Source: Glutamicibacter nicotianae
GTDB taxonomy: Bacteria; Actinomycetota; Actinomycetes; Actinomycetales; Micrococcaceae
NCBI RefSeq assembly: GCF_006539525.1
Contig: NZ_BJNE01000001.1
Location: forward strand, 1 to 64,000
Reading direction: 5' to 3'
Length of the DNA stretch: 64,000 bases
The position numbers and the translations under genes were made by a program. This document shows, piece by piece, positions 15,629-24,714 of this stretch. Each line of letters starts with the position of its first letter. The first letter of the stretch is position 1. The notes beneath the pieces are model-generated. The model had not been told where the DNA came from. It was given only the letters and a program-made list of their open reading frames with translations, and made no database searches.

Positions 15629-16924
15629 ATGACCACCACATTATTGCGCATCGCTACCGCAGGTTCGGTAGACGACGGCAAGTCCACCCTGGTTGGCCGA
15701 CTCCTGCACGATGCCAAGGCGATCCTCGCTGACTCTCTGGATGACATCGCACGCACCAGCGCCGAGCGCGGCTTCGGCGGAGCCGACGGCACCCTCGACC
15801 TTGCCCTGGTGACCGATGGCCTGCGCGCCGAACGCGAACAGGGCATCACCATCGACGTGGCCTACCGCTACTTCTCCACCGACAAGCGTTCCTTCATCCT
15901 GGCGGACTGCCCGGGCCACGTGCAGTACACCCGCAACACCGTCACCGGCGCCTCCACTGCGGATGCGGCCATCGTCTTGGTCGACGCCCGCAACGGCGTG
16001 CTGGAGCAGACCCGTCGCCACCTCGGCGTCCTGGCGCTGCTGCGCGTTCCGAGGCTGGTCGTGGCAGTGAACAAGATGGACCTGATCGGCTGGGACGAAC
16101 AAGGCTTCAAGACCATCGAGTCCGAGGTCCTCTCGCTGGCCAGCGAACTGGGCATCGCGTCCACCACGGTGATCCCGGTATCCGCCCTGCAGGGCGATAA
16201 CGTATTCGAACCATCCCAATCGTCAACCTGGTACGCAGGCCCGACCCTGCTGGGATTGCTCGAAGACCTGGAGCCCAAACTCGGTGGCGGCACCGCGCGT
16301 TTGGACGTCCAATACGTCATCCGCCCGCAGGGCGCACTGGCTCCGGGCCTGGATCCGGAAGCCTACCGCGACTACCGCGGCTACGCCGGAACCCTGGCTG
16401 ATGGCATCTTGAATGTGGGGGACACCGTGCAGGTGCTCTCCAACGGCCACCCAGTGGGCAGCCGGATCAAGGCCATCAGCACTCCTGCTGGTCCAGCGCA
16501 GAGCGCACAGGCCGGCGACGCGATCGTTGTTGAACTGGAAACCGACCTGGACATCGCCCGAGGCGACACCATCGTGGCCGGCGAATTGCCGGCAGCACAG
16601 CGCGAATTCCAGGCGGACATCTGCGTACTGGATCCGGTGAAGCTCACCAACGGCCAGCGACTGCTGATCAAGCACGGCACCAAGGTATCCGCGGCCAAGC
16701 TCTCCAGCATTGACTACGTCATCAATGTCGGCGACTACGCCCAGCAGCCTGCAGACTCCCTGGAACTGAACGATCTGGGGCGGATCACGCTTCGCAGCCA
16801 AGCGGCTCTGGCCATCGAACAGTACGCAACTTCGCGTACCGGCGGCAGCTTCCTGCTCATCGATCCAACCACGGGGCGCACCCTAGCCGCGGGGATCATC
16901 GAGGAAAAGCATGAAGCGGCCTGA
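15629..16924 (+). CDS. cysN: Sulfate adenylyltransferase subunit 1 (GTPase)
   Basis: An EF-Tu-like GTPase that drives APS synthesis with CysD. In 431 residues: G1 loop GSVDDGKST (12-20), G3 DCPGH, G4 NKMD, then two beta-barrel domains. It ends without an APS-kinase (CysC) domain, unlike the CysNC fusions of mycobacteria, consistent with direct APS reduction by CysH. The start at 15629 lies 1 bp after the cysD stop; an AAGGG at 15614-15618 may serve it. The 3' end overlaps the next gene by 14 bp. Confidence 0.95.
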   Translation: MTTTLLRIATAGSVDDGKSTLVGRLLHDAKAILADSLDDIARTSAERGFGGADGTLDLALVTDGLRAEREQGITIDVAYRYFSTDKRSFILADCPGHVQYTRNTVTGASTADAAIVLVDARNGVLEQTRRHLGVLALLRVPRLVVAVNKMDLIGWDEQGFKTIESEVLSLASELGIASTTVIPVSALQGDNVFEPSQSSTWYAGPTLLGLLEDLEPKLGGGTARLDVQYVIRPQGALAPGLDPEAYRDYRGYAGTLADGILNVGDTVQVLSNGHPVGSRIKAISTPAGPAQSAQAGDAIVVELETDLDIARGDTIVAGELPAAQREFQADICVLDPVKLTNGQRLLIKHGTKVSAAKLSSIDYVINVGDYAQQPADSLELNDLGRITLRSQAALAIEQYATSRTGGSFLLIDPTTGRTLAAGIIEEKHEAA

Positions 16925-18008
16925 TGTAGGCGAATCGACGGGAAACGGCGATCGTGTCCGGCTCTCGCCTCATGGGCAAACGGGCGGCTTCCGAGGCCGT
17001 TTCCTCGGGCTCGCAGCAGTCGCAGTGCTGACCGCAGTAGCCGTGGCCACGACCTTCCTGCCAGGGCCCAATGAAGTCCAGGCGCAGGCGGCAGAACATG
17101 GACCGGCGGATGAGCTGAACATCGGCTACTTTGCCAATCTCACCCATGCTCCGGCTCTGATCGCCCAGTCCCAAGGCATTCTCCAAGATCACCTTGGAGA
17201 AGACGGCACCAAAGTTGAAAGCCAGATTTTCAATGCCGGACCGGCCGCCGTGGAAGCCCTGAATTCAGGGGCCATCGACGCCGCGTACCTGGGGCCAAAC
17301 CCCGCGCTGAACAGCTACCTGTCCAGCCATGGCGATTCCTTGAACGTGGTGTCAGGCGTTGCCTACGGCGGTGCCAGCCTGGTCGTGAACAAGAAGATCA
17401 CTCAGCCCGAGGAACTGGCCGGCAGTAATCTGGCCAGTCCGCAGTTCGGCGGAACCCAGGATGTCGCCTTGCGCAACTACCTCAAGGACCTGGATTTGAA
17501 GCAGGACGCGACGGTCACCCCGAGCTCCAACGGCACCGTGGCGCAGCTTTTCGGCCGCGGTGAAATCGATGGCGCGTGGCTCCCTGAGCCCTACGCATCC
17601 TTTCTGGTGGAGAAGAACGGCGGACACCGCTTGGTGAACGAAGCCGAGCTGTGGCCTGAAGGCAAGTTCCCGACAACGGTTCTCGTGGTCTCCAAGGACT
17701 TCATGGCTAGCCACCCGCAAACCGTGCAGAAGCTGGTCGATGCGAATACCGAAGCCATTGATTGGCTCACTCAGGCGGACGAAAAGGAAAAGCTGGCGGC
17801 AGTGCAGAAAGCTCTGGTTGAAGCCAACGGAAGCTCTTTCGACGAAAGCGTGATCGCTGAAGCCCTGGAGCAAGTGCACTTCAGCCAGGACCCGCTACCC
17901 GAGACCTACCAGTCGCTGGTGGACCATGCACTGGCTGTCGGGGTCGGAACCGGCGGCAACGCAGACGGACTCGTGGACACGCTCTTTCTTGAACAACAGG
18001 AGAAGTAA
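16911..18008 (+). CDS. ssuA: ABC transporter substrate-binding protein, SsuA/TauA type
   Basis: A 365-residue exported binding protein. A basic N-terminus (around RGRF, residue 30) precedes a hydrophobic stretch LGLAAVAVLTAVAVATTF and an AQA-type cleavage region near residue 59; there is no lipobox cysteine. The mature part has NIGYF-N-THAPAL, GPAAVEALNSGAIDAAYLGPNPA and LPEPYASFL, typical of the sulfonate/nitrate/taurine family. It overlaps cysN by 14 bp, so it belongs to the assimilatory operon. Substrate could be sulfonates or sulfate itself; no desulfonating monooxygenase is nearby. Confidence 0.87.
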   Translation: MKRPDVGESTGNGDRVRLSPHGQTGGFRGRFLGLAAVAVLTAVAVATTFLPGPNEVQAQAAEHGPADELNIGYFANLTHAPALIAQSQGILQDHLGEDGTKVESQIFNAGPAAVEALNSGAIDAAYLGPNPALNSYLSSHGDSLNVVSGVAYGGASLVVNKKITQPEELAGSNLASPQFGGTQDVALRNYLKDLDLKQDATVTPSSNGTVAQLFGRGEIDGAWLPEPYASFLVEKNGGHRLVNEAELWPEGKFPTTVLVVSKDFMASHPQTVQKLVDANTEAIDWLTQADEKEKLAAVQKALVEANGSSFDESVIAEALEQVHFSQDPLPETYQSLVDHALAVGVGTGGNADGLVDTLFLEQQEK

Positions 18009-18751
18009 TGGGAGTACTACTGAATGAAGTGTCCCTGAGCTATCCAGGCACCGGCTTGGTCATCGACCGCATCAGTGCAGAAATTGAAGACGGAGAGTTC
18101 ATTGCCGTCTTGGGCGCCTCCGGTTGCGGCAAGTCGTCCTTGCTCAACATGATTGCCGGCCTCTTGGCACCGAGCTCCGGCTGGCTCGAGGTACCCAAGG
18201 ATGGCGCCGCATTCATGTTCCAGGATGCCAACCTCCTGCCGTGGCTCACTGCTAGCGAGAATGTCGATTTGGCGCTCAAGCTCGCAGGCAAGCCAGCTGC
18301 GGAACGCCAGCAGCGCGTGGAAGAATTGCTCAACCTCGTACAGCTCGGGCATGCCACCGGCAAGAAGCCCCACGAGCTTTCCGGAGGCATGCGCCAGCGA
18401 GTTGCTCTGGCGCGAGCCTTGGCCCAGGACCGGCAGGTGTTGCTGATGGACGAACCATTTGCAGCCTTGGACGCGATCACCCGAGATATGCTCCACGAGC
18501 AGTTGCGGGCCTTGTGGGGACAAACGGGCAAGACCATCATCTTTGTCACCCACAATGTGCGCGAGGCGATCCGCCTCTCCGGCCGCATCCTGGTGCTCTC
18601 TTCGCACCCAGGACGCATCCTGGAGACCCGACGGATCACCGACGATCTTCGCAATAACCCGGCCCAGGCCGCCGCATTGGCCGATGAACTGACCACGATT
18701 CTCAGAAAGGAGCAACGGAAACATGAGCTCACTGACCGAATCCCGAACTAG
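18008..18751 (+). CDS. ssuB: ABC transporter ATP-binding protein, SsuB/TauB type
   Basis: The 247-residue nucleotide-binding subunit has Walker A GASGCGKS (36-43), Q-loop FMFQDANLLPW, signature LSGGMRQR (from 124) and Walker B VLLMDEP (144-150), with the downstream VTHN-REAI switch histidine. It drives uptake together with the binding protein and permease either side. The ATG shares one base with the preceding TAA stop and its 3' end overlaps the permease gene by 29 bp, so translation is tightly coupled. Confidence 0.93.
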   Translation: MGVLLNEVSLSYPGTGLVIDRISAEIEDGEFIAVLGASGCGKSSLLNMIAGLLAPSSGWLEVPKDGAAFMFQDANLLPWLTASENVDLALKLAGKPAAERQQRVEELLNLVQLGHATGKKPHELSGGMRQRVALARALAQDRQVLLMDEPFAALDAITRDMLHEQLRALWGQTGKTIIFVTHNVREAIRLSGRILVLSSHPGRILETRRITDDLRNNPAQAAALADELTTILRKEQRKHELTDRIPN

Positions 18752-19580
18752 GGTGAATCCCGTGCGCGCAATCAAGCTGCGCCCGAACAACCGGCTCGAC
18801 TCATGGGTTGCCCCCTTGCTGACTGTCGTGGTGCTCCTGAACCTGTGGCAGATCATTTCCTGGGCCAGCCCGCTGCGGGAAGACCTTTTCCCCGGCCCAC
18901 TAGCTGTCGCGGCAAAGCTTCCGCAATTGCTGGCGGATGGCTCTTTGGTATCGGCTGTGGGAAATTCCCTGTTCCGTGCAGTGAGCGGATTCGCGATTGC
19001 CGTGGTCATTTCCACCCCGTTGGCATTGCTGTTGGCACATCAGCCACTGCTGCGCAAAGGCGTGGGACCCCTGGTCTCGGCAATGCAGGTCTTGCCGTCG
19101 ATCGCCTGGGTTCCAGCAGCAATCATCCTGTTCGGACTGAGCGATGCAACCATCTACACGGTCCTGCTGCTCGGAGCCATCCCATCCATCATCAATGGCC
19201 TGCTGTCTGGCATCGACATGATCCCGGCGCAGTACAAGTCGCTGTCCAAGGTGCTTGGTGCCTCCAAATGGGAACACGTGCTGCACATCGAACTGCCAGC
19301 GGCCATGCCCGGGTATGTCGCTGGATTGCGCCAAGGCTGGGCCTTTGCATGGCGTTCGCTGATGGCTGCCGAATTGATCGCGGTAGGCGGCTCTCTCGCC
19401 TTGGGTGTTGGGTCTCTGTTGCAGCGCGGCCGCGACCTCGCAGATCTGCCGCTGGTCATGCTGGTGATCCTGACCATCTTGCTAGTTGGCGTGTTGATCG
19501 AATTAGTATTTTTTGCTCCGATTGAACGCAAGCTGTTGCGTGATCGTGGAATGAGCCGAACTGGAGAAAACAATGGCTAA
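18723..19580 (+). CDS. ssuC: ABC transporter permease, SsuC/TauC type
   Basis: A 285-residue inner-membrane permease with about six hydrophobic segments and the EAA-like coupling loop (SLSKVLGASKWEHVLHIELPAAMPGYVAGLR) that contacts the ATPase. This is the BPD_transp_1 fold of the sulfonate/taurine branch. An AAAGGAG in the end of ssuB precedes the ATG at 18723. The last 8 bp overlap cobA. Confidence 0.92.
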   Translation: MSSLTESRTRVNPVRAIKLRPNNRLDSWVAPLLTVVVLLNLWQIISWASPLREDLFPGPLAVAAKLPQLLADGSLVSAVGNSLFRAVSGFAIAVVISTPLALLLAHQPLLRKGVGPLVSAMQVLPSIAWVPAAIILFGLSDATIYTVLLLGAIPSIINGLLSGIDMIPAQYKSLSKVLGASKWEHVLHIELPAAMPGYVAGLRQGWAFAWRSLMAAELIAVGGSLALGVGSLLQRGRDLADLPLVMLVILTILLVGVLIELVFFAPIERKLLRDRGMSRTGENNG

Positions 19581-20352
19581 AGGACATATCACCCTTATTG
19601 GTGGTGGCCCCGGTGATCCTGAACTGATTACCGTTGCAGGCTACAAAGCCCTTCTGTCCGCCGATGTGGTTTTGGCTGACCGGCTCGGCCCCACCGCGCT
19701 GCTGGCAGACCTATCGGATGACGTGCTGGTGATCAACGTGGGCAAGTCTCCTGGCTGCCACGTGAAGACCCAAGACGAGACCAATGAACTTCTGGTCAAG
19801 TACGCGCTTGAAGGAAAACACGTTGTCCGGCTCAAGGGCGGAGATCCCTTCGTCCTGGGCCGTGGCGGAGAGGAAATGCTCTACGCCGCAGAATACGGAA
19901 TTTCCACTCGCGTGATCCCGGGAATCACCAGCGCGATTTCGGTTCCTGGAGCCGCTGGAATCCCGGTGACCCACCGTGGAATCGCTGCCGGATTCACCGT
20001 AGTGAGCGGACACGCTGAGCTGGCCGACGTGCCAGTTCGGTCCGATCACACCCTCGCGGTGCTGATGGGAGTATCAAATTTGGCACAAATTGTTGAGACA
20101 TTGCTTACCCGAGGTTTACCGTCAAGTACGCCAATTGCGATAGTTGAGCGAGGTTACTCACAGACGCAGCGCACAACTATCGGTACGCTAGAAGAGATTG
20201 TAGTGCGCGCCCGCAAGGCCGCAGTGGCGAATCCGGCCGTCATCGTCATCGGTGATGTCGTTCGGCTAGCCCCGGAAGCCTCCGACCAACTGGTAGACCT
20301 CCTGCCGCTAGAGAACGCCGAAGCCACCGCGCCGGCCTCATTCGTTGACTAA
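19573..20352 (+). CDS. cobA: Uroporphyrinogen-III C-methyltransferase (siroheme synthesis)
   Basis: A 259-residue SAM-dependent enzyme converting uroporphyrinogen III to precorrin-2. Motifs: GGGPGDPEL (10-18), LKGGDPFVLGRGGEE, PGITSAISVPGAAGIPVTHRG. It is a single-domain SUMT without the CysG dehydrogenase/chelatase part; the dehydrogenase step is not encoded here, and the chelatase-like gene at 11465 may do the iron insertion. Its place in the operon supplies siroheme for the sulfite reductase. The ATG overlaps ssuC and has GGAGAA just upstream. Confidence 0.94.
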   Translation: MAKGHITLIGGGPGDPELITVAGYKALLSADVVLADRLGPTALLADLSDDVLVINVGKSPGCHVKTQDETNELLVKYALEGKHVVRLKGGDPFVLGRGGEEMLYAAEYGISTRVIPGITSAISVPGAAGIPVTHRGIAAGFTVVSGHAELADVPVRSDHTLAVLMGVSNLAQIVETLLTRGLPSSTPIAIVERGYSQTQRTTIGTLEEIVVRARKAAVANPAVIVIGDVVRLAPEASDQLVDLLPLENAEATAPASFVD

Positions 20353-20369
20353 GAAAGAGAAGTTGTTTG

Positions 20370-21824
20370 ATGAGTGAAATTACCGTCCCCGAGCACCTCA
20401 CTTCCCGGGCACTGCGTGTAGCCATCGTTGGAGCCGGTCCAGCTGGCATCTACGCCGCCGACCTGCTGAACAAGAGCCAGCCAGTCGCCTCCGGCGAACT
20501 GAAGCTGCACGTTGACCTCTTCGACGAGCTGCCGACTCCCTTCGGATTGATCCGCTACGGCGTATCGCCGGACCACCCACGCATCAAGGGCATCATCAAT
20601 GCCCTGCACAAGGTACTCGACAACGACTGGATCGACTTCTACGGCAACGTCGGCCTGGGCCGGGACATCTCGCTGGAAGACCTGCGCACCCGCTACGATG
20701 CAGTGATCATCTCCACCGGCGCCCAGAAGGACGCCGACCTGAATATTCCGGGCATCGATCTTGACGGCTCCTTCGGCGGCGCCGACTTCGTTTCCTGGTA
20801 CGACGCGCACCCGGATGCCGACAAGAACTGGGACCTCTCGGCCAAGGAAGTTGCCGTCATCGGCAACGGCAACGTCGCCTTGGACGTCGCCCGCATTCTC
20901 TCAAAGCACGCTGACCAGCTGCTGGAAACCGAAATCCCGGAGCACATCTACGAGCAGCTGAACGACTCGGCCGTCACCGACGTGCACGTCTTCGGCCGCC
21001 GCGGTCCGGCACAGGTCAAGTTCACCCCGCTGGAACTGCGCGAACTCTCGCACTCCAAGGACGTGGACATCGTGCTGTACCCGGAGGACTTCGAATTCGA
21101 CAAGGCCTCGGACGAAGCCATGAAGACCAACAACCAGACCAAGACCATGGTCTCCACGCTGACCAACTGGCTGATCGAGCAGGAAGAACGCGAAGAAGCT
21201 CCAAGCGCCTCGCGTCGCCTGCACCTGCACTTCCTGCAGTCCCCGGTCGAGGTTCTGGGTGAGGAAGGCAAGGTTTCCGGTCTGAAGGTCGAGCGCAACG
21301 AGCTTGACGGCAATGGTGGCGCACGCGGTACCGGTGAATTCATCGAGTACCCGCTGCAGGCCATCTACCGTGCAGTCGGCTACTTCGGCTCAGCGGTCAA
21401 TGACATTGAATACGACGGCGCCAAGGGCGTGCTGCCAAACGCCGAAGGCCGTGTGCTGGATGCTTCGGGCAATCACGTTCCTGGCCTGTACGCCACCGGC
21501 TGGATCAAGCGCGGCCCTATCGGCCTGATTGGCCACACCAAGGGCGACGCCTTGGAGACCATCACCCACCTGCTTGAAGATCTCACCAAGCTGGCACAGC
21601 CGGATTCTTCCCAGAAGATCGCCGAGCTGCTGGAAAGCCGCGGCGTGAACTTCTCCAACTGGGAGGGCTGGAAGAACCTGGATGCCCACGAGAAGGAACT
21701 GGGCGCTGCGGCCGGCACCGTTTCGACCCGTTTCGGCGAGATCACCCGCGACCGCATCAAGGTTGTTGAGCGCGAAGCAATGATGGAATTCTCTTCGGCA
21801 AAAAAATTGGTTGAGAGCCTGTAA
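20370..21824 (+). CDS. fprA: Ferredoxin-NADP reductase, FprA/adrenodoxin-reductase type
   Basis: A 484-residue flavoenzyme that moves electrons from NADPH to ferredoxin. FAD motif GAGPAGIYAA (21-30), PTPFGLIRYGVSPDHP, NADP motif VIGNGNVALDVARIL and the C-terminal GWIKRGPIGLIGH-K-D segment are all typical of FprA. As last gene of the sulfur operon it probably reduces the ferredoxin used by sulfite reductase; no ferredoxin gene is present in the window. ATG 20370 is preferred over TTG 20367. A strong terminator follows. Confidence 0.93.
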   Translation: MSEITVPEHLTSRALRVAIVGAGPAGIYAADLLNKSQPVASGELKLHVDLFDELPTPFGLIRYGVSPDHPRIKGIINALHKVLDNDWIDFYGNVGLGRDISLEDLRTRYDAVIISTGAQKDADLNIPGIDLDGSFGGADFVSWYDAHPDADKNWDLSAKEVAVIGNGNVALDVARILSKHADQLLETEIPEHIYEQLNDSAVTDVHVFGRRGPAQVKFTPLELRELSHSKDVDIVLYPEDFEFDKASDEAMKTNNQTKTMVSTLTNWLIEQEEREEAPSASRRLHLHFLQSPVEVLGEEGKVSGLKVERNELDGNGGARGTGEFIEYPLQAIYRAVGYFGSAVNDIEYDGAKGVLPNAEGRVLDASGNHVPGLYATGWIKRGPIGLIGHTKGDALETITHLLEDLTKLAQPDSSQKIAELLESRGVNFSNWEGWKNLDAHEKELGAAAGTVSTRFGEITRDRIKVVEREAMMEFSSAKKLVESL

Positions 21825-21848
21825 GTTTCACCCCGGGCTCTAGCACGC

Positions 21849-21902
21849 AATGGGCAGGGTCCCTCGGCAAATCTGCTGAGGGACCCTGCCCATTGGTGTT
21901 TT
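21849..21902 (+). terminator. Terminator of the sulfur operon
   Basis: A perfect 17-bp stem (21849-21865 with 21878-21894, core GGGCAGGGTCCCTC) with a short inner stem, followed by a T-run at 21899-21902. Confidence 0.85.
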
Positions 21903-22055
21903 CAGCCCGCAACTTCTTCGGCTTGCTACCGGCCGAATAAGTATCAGCTGCCATGAGCAGCGCTGCTGCCAGGGCTACGGCGCGATGCTCAGGCCCGCCC
22001 AGCCAGCCAGTTCACCGGCCAGCCGGGAACGGCAAATCGACGACGGGCCGATTGC

Positions 22056-22508
22056 CTAGCCCTCGACTGCCCGCTTCCGTGCGGCCTTCTGTTGATCACC
22101 GGCGCCGACACTGCGGCGGAGCATGATGAACAGCAGGATCATGCCTGCAGTGATCGACATGTGTCCAAGGCCCGCGATGCCGGAGACCATCTTGGAGGAC
22201 TCGATGCCCAGCACGGTCATGATGCCGTGGGTGAGCTGCATGCCCGCAGTGAGGAGCACACCCGCGTTGTAGGTTCCCATGAACCATGCGAAGAGCTTGC
22301 GATGCTGGCTCAGGACGAAGGCCTTCTCCAGCAGGAGCACCAGCAGCAGGATGATGAAGCCGAGGACGAGCAGATGGGTATGGACTACCGATAGCTGGGT
22401 CCACGCTCCCTCCGGGAAACCGTTCATCTTGGTGAATTCCCGGTAGAAGAGACCAGAGGCGACTCCGAGGATCATGTAGGTGAAGGAGAAATTGACGAGC
22501 TTACGCAT
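22056..22508 (-). CDS. DUF2871 membrane protein
   Basis: A 150-residue protein with four hydrophobic segments. The pattern YMILGVASGLFYREFTK, VVHTHLLVLGF, LLLEKAF and VSGIAGLGHMS matches my memory of the DUF2871 family, of unknown function. Conserved histidines in HTHLL and GLGHM sit in or near membrane segments and could bind a metal or haem; this is speculation. The start overlaps the MMPL stop (ATGCGTAA), so it is coupled to the exporter gene. The 150 bp downstream holds no recognisable gene. Confidence 0.78.
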   Translation of the reverse strand: MRKLVNFSFTYMILGVASGLFYREFTKMNGFPEGAWTQLSVVHTHLLVLGFIILLLVLLLEKAFVLSQHRKLFAWFMGTYNAGVLLTAGMQLTHGIMTVLGIESSKMVSGIAGLGHMSITAGMILLFIMLRRSVGAGDQQKAARKRAVEG

Positions 22509-24603
22509 TGATGTTGCTTTCTTTCTGAGTGGTTGGTTCTGCAGATGCTTCCGCAGGGGAGGAAACGTGGCCGAAGACCGGGCGCTTGGCCGAACCCAGG
22601 ACCGCGAACAGCGCGGGCAGCAGCAAGGTCCGAACAACGAATGTGTCCAGCAGGACGCCGAGTCCGACGATCAGGCCGAGCTGGCCCAGGACGGTCAGAG
22701 GCAAGGTCGCCAGGGCGGCGAATACTCCGGCGAGCACGAGCCCGGCACTGGTGATGACTGATCCGGTGCGGCTTGCTGCCAAGGCAACTGCTTCATGCAG
22801 TTCCAGCGCCTGTGCATCCTGGCGCACGCGCTGGGTCAGGAAGATCGTGTAGTCCACGCCGAGCGCTACCAGGAAGACGAAGGCCAACAGCGGCACTTGG
22901 ACATCCAGCGCGTCAGCCTCGAAGACGACTGAGGAAACCAGCGAACCCAATCCGACAGCAGCTGCAGCACTGAGCAGGTTCACCACTCCCAGAGCCAGGG
23001 CAGTGCGCCATGAACGGGTGAGCCAGCCGAGCATCACGAAGCAGATCATCATGATCAGCGGCGCAATCACGTAGAGGTCTCGCAGGTGCATTTGATGTGA
23101 ATCCAGTTGTTCTGCGCTCTGTCCGCCAATCAGCACCTGGCCGTCGCCTCCACGGGCTGCGGCATCACGCAGCTGCTGCACAAGATCCTGGGCCTTCGCC
23201 GAGTTGGGATCAACGTCGGGAATCACCGAGAACTCCTGCCACGCGGTAGTGCCGAGCTGGCTTGCCTCGCCGACGCGTTTCACGTTCTCAAGGCGAGCGA
23301 ATTCATCTCGCAATGGGCCAGTCCCTGCACCCTGCGCCAAGACGGTGACCGGCTGGGTTTCCCCGGCGGGGAAATGCTCTGCCAGCAGGTCCATGGCGCT
23401 GGAGGATTCGGTTGCCGTGCGGAATTGCTGGGTTTGATCCAGGCCAATACGCGTACCGGTGAGTGCTCCGGCAAGCACCAGAAGCAATAGTGCCATCGCG
23501 GTGAGGTTCAGTCCCGGACGGTTCATCACGGAGCGAGCTGCACGGCCGAAGAAATTCTCCGTCTTGGCTTCCTGTCCGGGACGGGGAATCAATGGCCAGA
23601 AGGCGTTGCGGCCGCACATGGCCAGGATCGGGGGTAAGAGGAACAGCGCGAAGATCGCCGCGATCAGCAAGCCAACGGCGCAAACGATACCCAATCCGCG
23701 CGTATCGTCCATGACTGCCAGGCCCAGGGTGAGCAGAGCCAAAACCACGGTCAGGTTTGAAGTGAGAATGGCCTCGAAGCTGGATGCCCAGGCTTTGGCC
23801 AGCGCTTGACGGTGATCAGCATGCTTATGCAACTCATCGCGGTACCTGGAGATCAGCAGCAGGGCGTAGTTGGTGCCTGCGCCGAAGACCAGGACGCTGA
23901 GCACGCCGGAATCGAAGTGCAGGTCGAAGGCATTGCCCACCAGGTTGGCCACCAGAGAGGCGCTGCGGTCGGCGATGGCAACGACCGCCAACGGGATCAG
24001 CCAGAGCACCGGCGATCGGTAGGTCAAGATCAGCAAGACAGCCACGATTGCCACCGTGACTGCCAAGAGGGTGAAGTCGGCACCGGCAAATGCATTGGTG
24101 ACATCAACTGCAAAGGCGGTAGGCCCGGTGACCTGAAGCTGCAAATCTGCTGATGGATGATCCTGGATCCAGCTTCGAATCGACTTGAGCGTTTCCCGGT
24201 CGGCAGTATCGGACACGGTATTCCAGGAGAGCGGAACCATGGCTGCCTGCTGATCCTCGCTTGCCATGGTGCGGCCAGCGGTGACGTTCGCTGCGTGACC
24301 CAAGGCCTCTGCCTGGCGATCAATCATTGCGCGGTCGTTGTCGCTGAGCGCGTTGCCGTCGCCACGGCTGGCCACCAGCAGGGCCGTGGTTTCGGACTCG
24401 TTGGAGTTCGCATCGATGAGCTGGGCGACCTTGGCCGAATCCGAATCGCCAACCAGCGAGCTCGCAGACCGGGCCGGAGCCTGGACGCTGCTCAGCGCGC
24501 CAAAGAGGACGAGAATTGCTGCGACGATGCCGACGGCCCACAGGCGAGCGCCGCGCCGGCTGGTCAGCGAATCGCCGACCCGGGAAATAACTGGAACTTT
24601 CAT
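22501..24603 (-). CDS. MMPL-family (RND-type) transporter
   Basis: A 700-residue membrane exporter with two repeats of an extracytoplasmic loop followed by a bundle of TM segments; each half has the MMPL pattern (first half AGADFTLLAV, VFGAGTNYALLLISRYRDEL; second half FVFLVALGVDYTIFLTQRVRQD). Such proteins export lipids, siderophores or drugs by proton motive force. ATG 24603 is chosen from its ribosome-site-like CTGGAAC. The start codon lies in the loop of a perfect inverted repeat. Downstream DUF2871 is co-transcribed; a two-component system lies upstream on the same strand and may control it. Confidence 0.88.
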   Translation of the reverse strand: MKVPVISRVGDSLTSRRGARLWAVGIVAAILVLFGALSSVQAPARSASSLVGDSDSAKVAQLIDANSNESETTALLVASRGDGNALSDNDRAMIDRQAEALGHAANVTAGRTMASEDQQAAMVPLSWNTVSDTADRETLKSIRSWIQDHPSADLQLQVTGPTAFAVDVTNAFAGADFTLLAVTVAIVAVLLILTYRSPVLWLIPLAVVAIADRSASLVANLVGNAFDLHFDSGVLSVLVFGAGTNYALLLISRYRDELHKHADHRQALAKAWASSFEAILTSNLTVVLALLTLGLAVMDDTRGLGIVCAVGLLIAAIFALFLLPPILAMCGRNAFWPLIPRPGQEAKTENFFGRAARSVMNRPGLNLTAMALLLLVLAGALTGTRIGLDQTQQFRTATESSSAMDLLAEHFPAGETQPVTVLAQGAGTGPLRDEFARLENVKRVGEASQLGTTAWQEFSVIPDVDPNSAKAQDLVQQLRDAAARGGDGQVLIGGQSAEQLDSHQMHLRDLYVIAPLIMMICFVMLGWLTRSWRTALALGVVNLLSAAAAVGLGSLVSSVVFEADALDVQVPLLAFVFLVALGVDYTIFLTQRVRQDAQALELHEAVALAASRTGSVITSAGLVLAGVFAALATLPLTVLGQLGLIVGLGVLLDTFVVRTLLLPALFAVLGSAKRPVFGHVSSPAEASAEPTTQKESNINA

Positions 24604-24614
24604 AGTTCCAGTTA
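24588..24614 (-). promoter_or_regulatory. 11-bp inverted repeat enclosing the MMPL start codon
   Basis: TAACTGGAACT (24588-24598) and AGTTCCAGTTA (24604-24614) are perfect complements around a 5-nt centre. In the minus-strand mRNA this folds as a hairpin with AUGAA in the loop and the GGAA ribosome site in the stem. It could act as a translational switch or as a DNA operator for a dimeric regulator. Confidence 0.65.
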
Positions 24615-24651
24615 ATGATTTTTTGCAGGTCAATCCATCGTGGAAAAGGGC

Positions 24652-24677
24652 GAATAAAAGTTCAACCGAAAGGTTGA
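24652..24677 (-). terminator. Possible terminator of the two-component operon
   Basis: On the minus strand TCAACC-TTTC-GGTTGA is followed by ACTTTTATT. A second hairpin (TCTTCCG/CGGAAGA, 24694-24712) precedes it. Together they may end the kinase-regulator transcript before the MMPL gene. Confidence 0.45.
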
Positions 24678-24714
24678 GGCGGTTACCGGCGTGTCTTCCG
24701 AATGCCGGAAGAAC

